From Podospora pseudocomata (Eukaryota; Ascomycota; Sordariomycetes; Sordariales; Podosporaceae), in NCBI RefSeq assembly GCF_035222375.1, contig NW_026946363.1, positions 6,386,001 to 6,450,000 on the forward strand: a DNA stretch of 64,000 nt. Direction: 5' to 3'. The notes beneath the pieces are model-generated. The model saw nothing but the letters and a program-made list of their open reading frames with translations. It had not been told where the DNA came from and searched no databases. Made by a program: the position numbers and the translations under genes. Shown one piece after another: positions 47,187-58,601 of the stretch. Within the stretch, counting starts at the first letter, position 1. The number at the start of each line of letters is the position of its first letter.

Positions 47187-48810
47187 AGCCGCACTTCCCC
47201 GCGGCTCGCTGCCATGAGCACTGCCGTGGGTATGTACGGCTAAGAACAGGGTACACTCCACCTCTCTGTTCTAGACGTCCTGAAGTACCATTCGCAACAA
47301 CCTGGTACGACTTGGTCCTTGCGGCTATCATCCATTCCTTCCTGGCGACTGTGGCTCTTTGCATTAGCGATTGTTGGTTTGTTTATGAAAATTCCTTCAC
47401 GACACGCAACGACTGCACAGAATCACGAACTTCATGAACGTAATCTTGATTCTTCCATGAAGATGGCGAGGAACGAACAATGGCCTTCAGAGCACACGGC
47501 AACCTTTCACAATGGCACATCATCATCTTCTTCTCATCAAAGATTTTGGCTTTCGGCAAAGACGGAAAGTCAGGATGTTCCCTCTTGTTTGGGTTGGCGG
47601 TTGTTGGACAGGAGGACAGACAACACACAGAACGGATAGGCATAGACGGGTTTTGCTTTTTTTCTTTGGCGATTCCTGTCGCGGTCGGTCTGCTCGGTCT
47701 TCTAGTTTGACATTTGTCTTTCTGATGGGAACAACCATTTTGCAGAGCTTTTCCTTTATCAAAGGGTTCCAACATGGCGGAATTCTTTTCTTTCTTTCTT
47801 ATTGTTTTTTTCTTTTTTTCCAGAAAACTCACCCACCAAAACACAAAAAACACTCGGAACACCTACAAAACAATCACCAAAAAACTCGGAAAATTTTTGA
47901 GCATTCATATGAAAACACTTAGGCCTCTTTGGAACCCATCATCACTTGTCACAAACAGGAAAAGGTGGATTGATCACGAAACTGGAGATGCTTTTTGCGG
48001 GCTTTGGTCGGTAGAGAGTGGGAGTGGGGGAGCCTTCCTGGTGTATTTTAGACAATAAAGTCATTGGCCTATTATCTTTTTGTTTCCTGATGCATGCATG
48101 ATGTGATATGATCTTGTGTGTGTTGATGATGCCCAGCAGGTAGTCCAAAACTTGTCCAAAGTAAATAGATGAATGATGATGGGATAGCGGCGCCTTTTGC
48201 AGAAATAAAGTGCCGGTGACATTCCAGTCACTTCAACCTACCTCATATCACCAGGAAATCAAGTCTCAAATCCTTTCATCAATGCTAATTTCTCCTCCTG
48301 TTCATCTTTTCCTCTCACACCAAACAGCAGTGGCGACATCACCATGGTGACAGATTCAGGGGAAGCGGGTCCTCCAAACACAGCAGAAAAAGGAGGCAGT
48401 GCACAGACACCCAGACCCAAGCCTATGACGTTGTTTTTTTGTGCCACCGGTTTATGCCGACAATTACCCGCCGCTGCACATACGGATCCACGCGTTCGAT
48501 CGATGCACCGCGAAAAAAAAAAAAAAAAGTTCCAAGAATCCCGAGGGCCCTCTTATCTTATCGCCCACTGTCAGTTGATATCCTTTCTTGCGATTCACTT
48601 TCCTTTCCACACCCGGCCTACCATCCCACTGCCATCAGCATTGCCGGCTACTGTCGCTAGCCGCCGAATTGCGCTGCCAATATCTCAATATCATTCTACG
48701 GATTTGAAGGGAGGAAAAAAACAAGACGAAAGCCGAGAACCCCGCCAAAAACCTCGGCAGCAAAAACCTTGACGAGCGACAGTACCAGACACCACCACAA
48801 CCTTTTCAAC
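47187..48810. other. intergenic region, 3' flank of RRM gene and RIM2 promoter
   Basis: Tandem plus-strand genes flank this 1.6-kb region. It holds T/C-rich stretches around 47640-47830 and an A16 run near 48516-48531. No supportable gene is seen. Confidence 0.55.
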
Positions 48811-50067
48811 ATGGCTACGGTTACCACCACCAGGACCCTGCCTGGTGGCAACCAGAAGATGGAAACCGTGTCCGGTGCTCCTGTACATCTTCTTCAGTCC
48901 CGGGAGACCGGTGAGGTTGACCCCAGGCCAAAGCCTGGAGAAAGGCCAGCAGTCGCAAAGTCATGGGCACACTTTGTAGCTGGAGGGTTAGTCGCCTGTC
49001 GCATGCCCATGCCCAGACCCAACTAACCTCTTGTCTCAGTGTCGGCGGCATGACAGCAGCAACCCTCACAGCCCCCCTCGACGTCCTCAAAACCCGCCTC
49101 CAATCCGACTTTTACCAAGCCCAGCTCAAAGCCTCCCGCGCCGCCCACGTCGGCCCCATGAACCCCCTCCGCACGGCAGTCTACCACTTCAACGAAACCG
49201 CCTCGATCCTCGCGGCCGTGTACAAGGTAGAAGGCCCGCGCGCCTTGTTCAAGGGTCTCGGCCCCAACCTCGTCGGCGTCGTCCCTGCCCGCGCGATCAA
49301 CTTCTTTACATACGGCAACAGTAAACGTTTGTTGGCTCAATGGTTCAATGATGGGAAAGACGACTCGACATACATCCACCTCTCCTCGGCCATGATAGCC
49401 GGTGTGGTAACGAGCACGGCGACGAACCCGATCTGGATGGTCAAGACGAGATTGCAGCTTGACAAGAACCTCGCGGCTGAGGGCGGGATCGCGACGAGGC
49501 AGTACAAGAACAGTTTGGACTGCATCAAGCAGGTGCTGAGGAATGAGGGCATTTACGGGCTGTACAAGGGCATGAGCGCGAGTTATCTGGGCGTGGCCGA
49601 GTCGACCCTGCAGTGGGTGCTGTACGAGCGGGCGAAGAAGAGTCTGGCGAGGAGGGAGGAGAGGTTGGTGATTAGCGGGAAGGAGAGGACGTGGTGGGAT
49701 ACGACGGTGAGCTGGATGGGGAACGCGAGCGCGGCGGGAGGGGCGAAGTTGATTGCGGCCATTTTGACTTACCCTCATGAGGTGAGTTTTGTTACTGTCC
49801 ATTTTCTTTTGGGAGGGTTCTCGAACGCTGACGAGATGGTAATAGGTTGCCCGGACAAGACTCCGTCAAGCGCCCATGGCGGACGGCAGACCAAAGTATA
49901 CCGGCCTGGTTCAGTGCTTCAAGCTTGTGGCCAAGGAGGAGGGCATGGTCGGTCTCTATGGAGGCATGACGCCGCACCTGCTCAGGACCGTCCCAAGTGC
50001 GGCCATCATGTTTGGCATGTACGAGGGCATCCTGAGACTGCTGCAACCTTCGCATCATGAGCCATGA
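48811..50067 (+). CDS. RIM2: mitochondrial pyrimidine nucleotide carrier
   Basis: Exons 48811-48986, 49040-49781 and 49846-50067 give 379 aa. It has three mitochondrial carrier repeats with signature motifs PLDVLKTR (Pro71), PIWMVKTR (Pro189) and PHEVARTRLRQ (Pro304). The PIW variant in repeat two and PHE in repeat three are characteristic of yeast Rim2 and animal SLC25A33/36. These carriers exchange pyrimidine (deoxy)nucleotides across the inner mitochondrial membrane for mtDNA and RNA synthesis. A 55-residue hydrophilic extension precedes the first helix (SWAHFVAGGVGGM). Introns are 53 and 64 nt; the donor of intron 1 is GTTAGT. The start is the first ATG of the frame. Confidence 0.93.
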
Positions 50068-51322
50068 GGATGACGACCGAGTCGAAAACGATGACGGCTG
50101 TACGGTCATAACTCTACGATGCGGCCGACCCAGGCGCACATGCCAACCTCCTCTCCTTACACACCTCTGCACCACCAACAATCGATACCCTACCTTTTTT
50201 TTCAGCGACGTATCATTACGGAGAACATATGCTTTGGCGAGCGATTGGCGTATATAGGAGACACGGGGAACGACGGGAGACTGTGGGGGCGGGGGCGTGT
50301 TAGCCCTCTTTTCGTACATTGGAAAGACTGGATGGGGCGGCAACAGCATGGGGATGGTTCAAGAAGGCAAAGCATGGCATCTGGCGTTTAGGTTGGGCTT
50401 CTGTTGGGTGGTTTTTATTTTTGGGTATATATGGGACGATGCGAGTAGGTTTGGTAACGGGATGATTACCCCTCTCACTGTTACTCGTTGTTGCTTGTAA
50501 TGATACAAGGGAGGGATTAAATGTACGATACCTACGTCAGGGCGCATGATGCATGAAGGGAAAAACAGGGGGAGGATGTATGCATTCAGCAGGGGATGAA
50601 AAGCTGGGGTTCTCAAATGGGTGGAAAAGAAAAGGAACGGAAAATTCACGGAAAGGACAAAAAGGTAAAACAGGATCCCTGCTCTTGAAAAAGGACAAAT
50701 AAATCCAATATAAACATGGCAAATCAAGCCAAATTCACACTGAGCCGGAGTTCACGAGATAGTACACTGTGATAGGGAAACTGGGAGGTGGAAGAACGGG
50801 ATATCTCGAATTCAATGAAACCAAATAAAAGTCCAACAGCTAAACCCTCAAGACACTCTCTCCTTGGCTTCCATTCTCCTCCGCTGGCAGTGAATCGACA
50901 TGAAAGGAAACAAAACAAAACAAAACAAAACAAAACAAAACAAAACAGTACAACTGATGCAACAAACAACATTACTCGCCTCCTTTTTTGGAAAAAATGA
51001 CCAACCAAGCCCGCATACCATCATAACCCGTCATGCTTTCTAATCACCCAACTTATACGACTCTGGAAACATCCCTTTAGGTGGTTTCTTTTGCAGCTTT
51101 CTCGGTCTCGTCTGCACAGAGAGTGATGGCTGCGGTGGCGCCGACGCCGACCTGCTGATGTCCGTTGGCGCCCTCTCCCTCCCGCCAGACCACAACCGCG
51201 AAATACCCCTCCCCGTCGTCGAAAAGCTGCTGCCGTGGGTAGAAACCGAAGCCGTCATCTGATCCAATGTCGTTGCCGTGGTCGCGGTCGTGGTCGTATT
51301 GGTAGTGGCGGTAGAACCCGAG
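50068..51322. other. intergenic region between RIM2 and SNX3 (convergent)
   Basis: Contains the RIM2 3' flank, an (AAAAC)n repeat at 50908-50946 and an open frame on the minus strand (51040-51345) rich in Ser/Thr. That frame could be a C-terminal extension of SNX3 reached by frameshift or alternative splicing. No separate gene is supported. Confidence 0.5.
50908..50946. repeat. (AAAAC)n repeat
   Basis: About eight five-base CAAAA units in the 3' intergenic region between RIM2 and SNX3. Confidence 0.9.
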
Positions 51323-51848
51323 TCAGTCCTCACCAGCTGGCCCAAGACCTCTCGTCACCAGGCGTTTCTATCCCAGTTTGGATCTGTCTCCCGTGTTTCA
51401 GCAACCTCCGTTTTCATGTTAGTCCCAAGGAAAAGAGAGCCGACCTACCCTGCACGAACCCGGCCAGGACCTTGCTCCCCGTCTGCAGCAACGGATGGCC
51501 AACCACAATCTTCAGAAACTTCTCCAGCCCGGCCCTCCTGCCCTCAATCACGTCATCGCTGAACCTGTTCGTAAACACCTTCCCCGGCAGCGGCGGGATC
51601 GTAACCCTCGCGCTCTCCCTCTCGAGGATATCCCGAAAGTACTCAAAGTCGCTGTATCTCCTCCGGACCGTCGACTGCCTCAGCTTAAAAGCAGGGATGT
51701 TGGTCCGGCAGACGATCTCGTAGTCGGTGTACATGTGCCTACCGATGCCGTGGGTGCGGGGGTTGCGGACTTCGATCTCGAGAAAGTTCTCGGGGGGACC
51801 GTAGATCTCGTCAAAGGACTGGGCGCGGGTGTCGGGGAGGGATTGCAT
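51323..51848 (-). CDS. SNX3: sorting nexin-3 (PX domain), with extended C-terminus
   Basis: Exon 1 (51848-51449) and exon 2 (51384-51323) give 153 aa. The protein is a nearly pure PX domain: [26 protein letters not shown], the [14 protein letters not shown] phosphoinositide pocket, a PPLPGK loop and [22 protein letters not shown]3/Grd19 binds PI3P on early endosomes and works with retromer in recycling cargo to the Golgi. The intron (51385-51448, 64 nt) joins ...FVQ to DPNWDRNA, the family's C-terminus, which normally ends at a Trp and stop. Here the sequence reads AAC GCC TTG GTG, one T more than AAC GCC TGG TGA, so the frame runs on for about a dozen residues to TGA 51323-51325. The PX identification is certain; the C-terminus is uncertain (real indel, sequencing error or further splicing). 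Confidence 0.88.
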
Positions 51849-52762
51849 GATGGGTCGGTGGAGGCGGGCGGCGGCGGCGAGGGCTTCGGATTGGGAGCCT
51901 GTGGGGGAGGTGGGGGATTTGGGAGGCTGGCTTTCGGTGTTGCCAGCCTCGGTGGGAGAGTTGGAAGCCAGGTTGGGCGAGTCAGTGGGAAAGCTCCCTT
52001 GTTGAAGGGGAGCTTGTGGCTAGCTGTGAGGGGGTGGGGGGGGGGGGTGGTGTGGTTTGGGGTGAGGGGTTGCAGATGAGCGCGAAAACAATGCCGAAGC
52101 TGCGCGCGGTGGTTAGATGCTTCTGGGAGAGCAAGTCAAAGCTGTGCGGTGTTGACCGGTGGTATTGTATAAAAAGTTGGTGGTGGAGGAGGGTTGAGGT
52201 CGAAGCGGTGATGTGATGCAAGTGAGCGAGAGCTCGCTCCTCATGATCGTAAAGTGGTCAGCCAAGCCAAGCCAAGCTCGCAGGAACGGGTCATGGAAGA
52301 GTGGGGTAATTCCCGCTGCTCGACGATCTCGGGTCCGGGATCTGGGCCCATGTTTGCCATGTCACACTCTATCTACCAGTGAATATCTCACTACACATAT
52401 ATTAGTGACTTGGTTATTGTCTGCCGTGGCAGTTCAAAGCACGCGCGCTTGCTCTCAACATGTCAACAAGAAACATGTCACAGACCACAAAACGCCAAGT
52501 ACCGAATGAGGCCATGCGGAACGGCTTTTGTGATTGCCAATAGTTGCCCCTGAAAGCGCCCAGAACTCCTTCCCATGAGATGAGCGCAGGTATAAATCCT
52601 CATGAATACAATACACACTCCTATGCGTTTCCCTGATGGCTGTGTAAAAGTACTGTTCAAGCCAGCCTACTCTTTTTGGCATCCGAAACTTGACCAACCA
52701 GTTCGATAAATCTTTCTCATCCAAAGCCCCTCCACCCTCAACCTCTTGTGCCCAAGCCATAC
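51849..52762. other. intergenic region, SNX3 promoter side
   Basis: SF3A1 and SNX3 are both on the minus strand, so this 0.9 kb carries the SF3A1 3' flank and the SNX3 promoter. A G-rich run (GGGGTGGGGG...) lies at about 52025-52055, which is a C-run on the transcribed strand. No gene is seen. Confidence 0.55.
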
Positions 52763-54421
52763 CTATTTGTCCGCAAATTTCTGGTGAATAGCCCGAATCT
52801 GCTCGTCAAGGTTGAAGTTCTGCATCTGGTTCACATGGGCGGTTTCTGGGTTGCCGTCGAACGAGTGCAGTGCAATCTTCTTTCTCCGTGCCTGCTCCTC
52901 CTCCGACAGTGCCTGGCCAGTGGCATTGTCAAACAGGTCACTGCGTTGGCTGGCCAGGCGCTTGAGATTATTGGCCACGTCCACCGTGCTAAGGTTGGTG
53001 GTGGCATACCGGGCCTCTGCCTTGGCCTTTTGCTCTTTCCACCGTGGATCGAGGAGTTCAACTACCAGATGTGTTAGTAACTGCTGACAAACAAAGATAA
53101 CATGGATCAGATGCTCACTTCTCATATGATCATCCATCTCGTTGAGCGGAATCTGCTGCTTGCAGTTGGGGCACATGGCCGTCTGGGCGCCGATTTTGTT
53201 TGCTGCCCTCTGAGCCGCCCGTGGAACGTAATTCTCCTTGATCTTCATGGGCGCGGCGCCACCGCGGGCTTCGGTCTGTGCCTGTTGCATGCGTAGCCTT
53301 TCTTGCTCTCTTTCTCGAATTCTCTGTACCTCATGTTCCTCCTCTGCAGACCTGGATCCTCCAACTGGTTCAGATGAGCCATACGAGGGAGGTGGTGGAG
53401 CATTGGCAGGCGTTTGGTGAGTTGGTTGCGGCACTGCGGCCGGGGCCTGCACGCCATATACCTGCGGAGGATAAGCGTTGTAGCTGGTGTCCTCGAATGG
53501 GAACGCTTCCTCGATGCGGAGACTGGAGCTGATCGACATCTTGTTCTTCTCTTCCAAAGAAGCATACTGGAGATCGTTGAGAGTCGTCGGGGGCGGAAGG
53601 GATGCCTGGTCATCAGCTTCGGTAAAAGTGATGGTCTCAACCACGACAAAGTCGTTCCAGTCGATCCGCGCAAGCTCCTCCTTCTTTTGTTCCTCCTGTT
53701 CCTCCTTCTTCGCCTTCTCAGCCTCGGCCCATTTGGCATATTCCGCCCTCTGCTTGGCGCGCGCGAGCACATGGTATTTGTCGGTAGCACTGCGGCGAAG
53801 TTCTTCAACACGGGCCTGGTGCAGCTTGGTGCCTTCGCCATTGACGCCGCTCTCGCGTAGGAGAATTGAATACTGATCGATGAGGCTCTGGAAGAAGTTG
53901 TGGAAAGTGTGGTTGGGAGCCAGGAACTGGAACTGAGGGTTGCCATGCTCACGCTGCGCAAGCTGTGTCATAAAAGGGCGCCCGTTCTTTGCGACGAACA
54001 AGGCAGTTAGTCGCACGATCTCCAAATCTTTCTGGCTCATTCGAGGCATACGGGCTGAGAACTGGAAGTCGGGAGGCTTCTGAGGCCCCTTTGGCTCTTC
54101 CTTCGCTGGCGCAGCATTCTCTCCGACGCGACCAGCCGCCACCGCGGTACCACGGCCGGCCTTGATCTCCTCTTTCCTCCATTCGTAGTAGGCATTGTAC
54201 GGGTCGTCATGCTTCATCAAAAAGCTGAACTTTGGGTTTTTGCCGTGGTTCTCGCGGATGCGCTGTTCGAGGCCAAGGCCGCCGCGCATGACATAGCCAG
54301 CCGTCTTCTCGATCGCTTCGCGGATTTCACCCGGTGGTGGGATGATAACTCCTGGCGGCGGCTTGAGATTCTCAAGCGCCGCGGCCGCCGATGCAGCCGA
54401 GTCTCCGTTTGCAACGGCCAT
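52763..54421 (-). CDS. PRP21: splicing factor 3A subunit 1 (SF3A1/Prp21)
   Basis: Exon 1 (54421-53119) and exon 2 (53061-52763) give 533 aa. Two SURP (SWAP) modules are clear: residues about 33-85 (IREAIEKTAGYVMRGGLGLE, FSFLMKHDDPYNAYYEW) and about 133-187 (LEIVRLTALFVAKNGRPFM, FQFLAPNHTFHNFFQSLID). A central charged coiled coil follows, then a conserved PRP21-type segment with YVPRAAQRAA and a C-X2-C...H...H zinc-finger-like stretch (MCPNCKQQIPLNEMDDHMR). SF3A1 is part of the SF3a complex of U2 snRNP, in the nucleus, and binds the branch-site region. The C-terminal ubiquitin-like domain of the animal protein is absent, as in other fungi. The intron is 57 nt, in frame and without stops, with a TACTAAC branch. 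Confidence 0.94.
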   Translation of the reverse strand: MAVANGDSAASAAAALENLKPPPGVIIPPPGEIREAIEKTAGYVMRGGLGLEQRIRENHGKNPKFSFLMKHDDPYNAYYEWRKEEIKAGRGTAVAAGRVGENAAPAKEEPKGPQKPPDFQFSARMPRMSQKDLEIVRLTALFVAKNGRPFMTQLAQREHGNPQFQFLAPNHTFHNFFQSLIDQYSILLRESGVNGEGTKLHQARVEELRRSATDKYHVLARAKQRAEYAKWAEAEKAKKEEQEEQKKEELARIDWNDFVVVETITFTEADDQASLPPPTTLNDLQYASLEEKNKMSISSSLRIEEAFPFEDTSYNAYPPQVYGVQAPAAVPQPTHQTPANAPPPPSYGSSEPVGGSRSAEEEHEVQRIREREQERLRMQQAQTEARGGAAPMKIKENYVPRAAQRAANKIGAQTAMCPNCKQQIPLNEMDDHMRSEHLIHVIFVCQQLLTHLVVELLDPRWKEQKAKAEARYATTNLSTVDVANNLKRLASQRSDLFDNATGQALSEEEQARRKKIALHSFDGNPETAHVNQMQNFNLDEQIRAIHQKFADK

Positions 54422-55338
54422 TTTGATGCAGGTATTTGCAAAATCGATGTGGTGATTGGAATGATGTAAAGTAAGAAAGAGTTCGCCTATCGAAATTCCT
54501 GTAACACTGCCAATTGCTATCGGCGCGCGGCAGAGCGTGGGTGGTGGGTTGCGATCAAATGGTCCGTGCGCACATTTGGTACTGTACTGTTGACCATCTC
54601 AGGGATCATCACATCTTCACATGCAACCTTGACTTTGATTCACTTCCTTCTGAGACTTGAACAATCTTGCCAGATAAGAGAAGGTCCATCCGTCGGGTTC
54701 CCCTCACATATCGATGCCAATTTATTTCTCCATTGCCTGCCCTGGCATGTTCCCTTTCAATACGAATACACACGCAGGGAGAGTGGCTGTGACGCGTCGA
54801 AAAATAAGTAGTTGGTCCCAGGGAACGGTGCTAGGCTCTTGCGAGGTTACTTGTGGCCCGTGTTCCGTGCTGTCTGGGGAATGTCAGCCAATAACAACAC
54901 GCTACGGCCGTTTTTAACCCAACAGGGGGTTGAGGCCACTTAAGCTACATTGAAATAATTATGGGATGCTTGTCGGCACGCAGCTTCATCACTGGCGACT
55001 GCAACCCCCTTTCCATCTCTTCAGCCTTTTCCGACGTCAAGTCAGCTACTGAAGACTGACCAAGTCTTTTCTTCTTCTTCTTCTCGTCCAACCCTTTTCT
55101 TGCTCTGGACGTGGCCGAGTGCTCTTCACTCGACACTTTTTTTTTTCTTGTTCGGAATTCAGCATCCAATGACAGCCTTGTAATGAAACCTTGACCTTCT
55201 CGACTCTCGTTAACTCCCGATTCCCGGATTGCCCAACAACGATCCTGGCGGCTGAATTATCACACCGTCAACAAACACCCCCCGACCCCGATAAGAACTA
55301 CGATTTCTAGCTATACATCGTCCTCTCCACCATCGACA
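54422..55338. promoter_or_regulatory. divergent promoter of SF3A1 and PMT1
   Basis: The 917-bp gap between two divergent start codons. The PMT1 side has T/C-rich stretches (about 55060-55150 and 55320-55340) as in many fungal promoters. No gene is seen. Confidence 0.6.
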
Positions 55339-58300
55339 ATGGCTCGATCGGCAGCCGCAAAAGCGGCATCCGGCCGGGTATCCCCTCCCCTGCCACCGAA
55401 CCCAGCACCTACCCAACCCATCCCAGGCACCGTCTCGACAAGCTCGAAGAACAAGAACAAGGGAGCTTCGAAGCGCCCCAACGACTACACGTCCGAGGGC
55501 GTGGCCGATAACGATGTTTTCCTGCTCCCAGGCTCCGATTACCAGCTCTTGCTTGGTATCACCTTCCTGGCCGCTGCGGTGCGCCTGTTCCGCATCTATC
55601 AGCCCACCAGCGTCGTCTTCGATGAGGTCCAGTACGTTTACTACCGATACCTACCCAGACTCTCAACGTAGAGCTAACCATGTGGTCGTTACAGCTTCGG
55701 CGGCTTCGCTTCCAAGTATATCAAGGGCAAGTTCTTCATGGACGTCCACCCTCCTCTGGCAAAATTGATGATCACCCTCTTCGGTTACCTCGCTGGCTTT
55801 GATGGAAACTTCGACTTCAAGGAGATTGGCAAGGACTACCTTGAGCCTGGCGTTCCTTATGTCGCCATGCGCTTGTTCCCTGCTATCTGCGGTGTTCTTC
55901 TGGCTCCTACCATGTTCCTCACGCTCAAGGCTGCCGGTTGCCGCACCTTCATCGCCGCCATGGGTGCTTGCTTGATCATTTTTGGTGGGTACCCTCCTCT
56001 TGGATATGGATGTGGCTATGGACTGGCGGTGGACTGACACTGGGTTGTTACAGAGAACGGTCTACTTACCCAGGCACGCCTTATCTTGCTTGACTCCCCC
56101 CTGATGATCGCTACGGCTTTCACCGCGCTTGCTTTCACCTCCTTCACCAACCAGCAGGAGCTCGGCCCCTCTAGAGCTTTCTCCCCAAGTTGGTGGTTCT
56201 GGCTTGTCATGACCGGTCTTGGTCTCGGCATGACTGTCAGCATCAAGTGGGTGGGCCTGTTCACGATTGCCTGGGTTGGCGGCTTGACCTTGGTCCAGCT
56301 CTGGGTTCTGTGGGGTGATCACAAAAACGTCACTATTAGCACCTTCTCCAAGCACTTCTTGGCCCGTGCTTTCTGCTTGATTGCCATTCCCGTGGCTTTT
56401 TACATGGCCATGTTCGGTATCCACTTCCTCTGCCTGGTTAACCCTGGCGAGGGTGATGGCTTCATGAGCTCCGAGTTCCAGTCTACCCTCAACTCCAAGG
56501 GCATGCAGGATGTCCCTGCCGATGTTCTTATGGGCAGCAAGGTCTCCATCAGGCACGTCAACACCCAGGGCGGCTATCTTCACTCGCACCCGCTCATGTA
56601 TCCCACCGGATCCAAGCAGCAGCAGATCACTCTCTACCCTCACAAGGACGACAACAACCTTTGGTTCCTCGAGAACCAGACCCAGCCTCTTGGCGCTGAT
56701 GGTCTGCCTATCAACGGTACCAACGCGTGGAACAACCTTGAGGAGACTCCTTACATCAAGAACGGTGCCATCATTCGTGTCTACCATGTTCCCACTCACC
56801 GCCGCCTTCACTCTCACGATGTTCGCCCCCCCGTTACCGAAGCTGAGTGGCAGAACGAGGTGTCTGCTTATGGTTATGAGGGATTCGATGGAGACGCCAA
56901 TGACTTTTTCCGTGTCGAAATTGTCAAGAAGAAGTCCAAAGCCGGTGTTGCCCAGGAGCGCCTTCGCACCATTGACACCAAGTTCAGACTTGTCCACGTC
57001 ATGACCGGCTGCGTCCTGTTCTCGCACAAGGTCAAGCTCCCCGCGTGGGCCTCTGAACAGCAAGAGGTTACCTGCGCTCGTGGTGGCACTCTTCCTAACA
57101 GTCTCTGGTACATTGAGTCCAACGAGCACGCCAAGCTTGGTCCCGACGCCGAGAAGGTCAACTATGCCAATCCTGGCTTCTTGGGCAAGTTCTGGGAGCT
57201 CCAGAAGGTTATGTGGAAGACCAACGCTGGACTTGTCGAATCCCACGCGTGGGACTCCCGCCCAGACTCCTGGCCCATCCTCCGCCGTGGTATCAACTTC
57301 TGGGGCAGAAACCACCGCCAGATCTACCTCATCGGCAACCCCATTGTTTGGTGGAGCGCCACAGCTGCCGTCGTTATCTACATCTTGTTCAAGGGAATCG
57401 CTGTTCTCCGCTGGCAGCGTAGCTTCAATGATTACGCTGACCCGGTTTTCAAGCGCTTTGATTACGAGATTGGCACGTCTGTGCTCGGCTGGGCTCTTCA
57501 TTACTTCCCGTTCTATCTGATGCAGCGCCAGCTGTTCCTCCACCACTACTTCCCCGCTCTCTACTTCTCCGTCATTGCTTTCTGCCAGATCTTCGACTTT
57601 GTTGTTGCGCGGATTTCGGCTCTTGGCTTGAAGAAGAACCCTCTTATCGGCAAGGCCGGTGCTCTCCTTTTCCTGCTTATCTCGGTCGCCGCCTTCACCT
57701 TGCTTTCTCCTCTTGCTTACGGCAACGCCTGGACCAAGGCCGAGTGCAAGCGTGTCAAGCTTTTCAACACCTGGGACTGGGATTGCAATACCTTCCTAGA
57801 TAGCGTAAGTGCATCGATCCCCGAGGTGAAGTTGCCCGTCAGGGGGAAATGAAGGCTTTCTGTGGAAGAAACGAGCAAGTATTTGGGTTCGGTGGATATA
57901 GAGGCATGATTCATGAGCACATAGAAGAATGGCACATGCCAGATTGTTTTGTGACCGAGACGTGGTGCTAACATCTGTGTTGACGTAGTATGAGGCCTAT
58001 GACCAGCTCGCCAACTCACCTGCAGCGGCTTCGCCCACTTCGACAAGCAAGCCGTCGGTGAACGTCCAGGCCCCAGCCCCTGCTGAGAACCCGGTGGCTG
58101 CTGGCGAACAGGCCAAGGCCCCCGCCGTGGAGCAGCCAAAGGAGAAGGTTTCGGGAGCCCCGGCGGCTGGTGAACAGCGTGTTGTCCACACCGAGGAGCG
58201 TGTTGAGTACAGAGACCAGGATGGTAACTTGCTGGACATGGAGCAAGTCAAGGCCCTGGAGGGCAAGGTCGAGTTCAAGACCCGCTACGAGACTCGCACT

Positions 58301-58601
58301 CGCATCATTGATGCTGCCGGCAACGAAGTTTTCGTCGGCGCTCAGGAGGGCGCGCCGGTTCCTGTGGCGCCTCCACACCCGGATGTTGAGGGTAGGTGGA
58401 CCACTGAGCCATTTTCCCAAAGAGTGAACCACTAACATGCATGACTTCTCAGGTGTCGACCGTGAGACTCCCAAAAACTCGGTTCCTGACGAATCCATCC
58501 CGGCTGCTGAGAAGAGCGTCGAGGGCGAGAAGGAGGCCGAGGGTAAGGTCCCCAAACCCGCTAGCGAGAGCAAGGAGAAGACCGCCAAGGAGGAGTTGTA
58601 A
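55339..58601 (+). CDS. PMT1: dolichyl-phosphate-mannose protein O-mannosyltransferase, PMT1 subfamily
   Basis: Exons 55339-55631, 55695-55984, 56054-57804, 57989-58391 and 58453-58601 give 961 aa. It transfers mannose from dolichyl-phosphate-mannose to Ser/Thr of secretory proteins in the ER lumen. The N-terminal catalytic PMT domain (about 65-310) has the FDEVHFGGFASKYI motif with the catalytic Asp-Glu and FFMDVHPPLAKL in the first luminal loop. Luminal MIR repeats follow (about 350-530: SIRHVNTQGGYLHSHPLMYP, RRLHSHDVRPP). The C-terminal four-helix membrane part is at about 590-770. FGGFASKYIKGKFFMD is typical of PMT1 rather than PMT2 or PMT4. The last 185 residues are a Pro/Ala/Glu/Lys-rich tail with a conserved block VEYRDQDGNLLDMEQV. 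Introns of 61-69 nt occur except intron 3, which is 184 nt. Confidence 0.95.

Noticed and set aside
51040-51345. 101-codon Ser/Thr-rich minus-strand frame as a separate gene
   Set aside because: It has no ATG of its own at a sensible place and sits directly behind SNX3; treated as possible alternative C-terminus only.
56062-57546. 494-codon minus-strand open frame
   Set aside because: Antisense shadow of the PMT1 exon, created by its codon usage.
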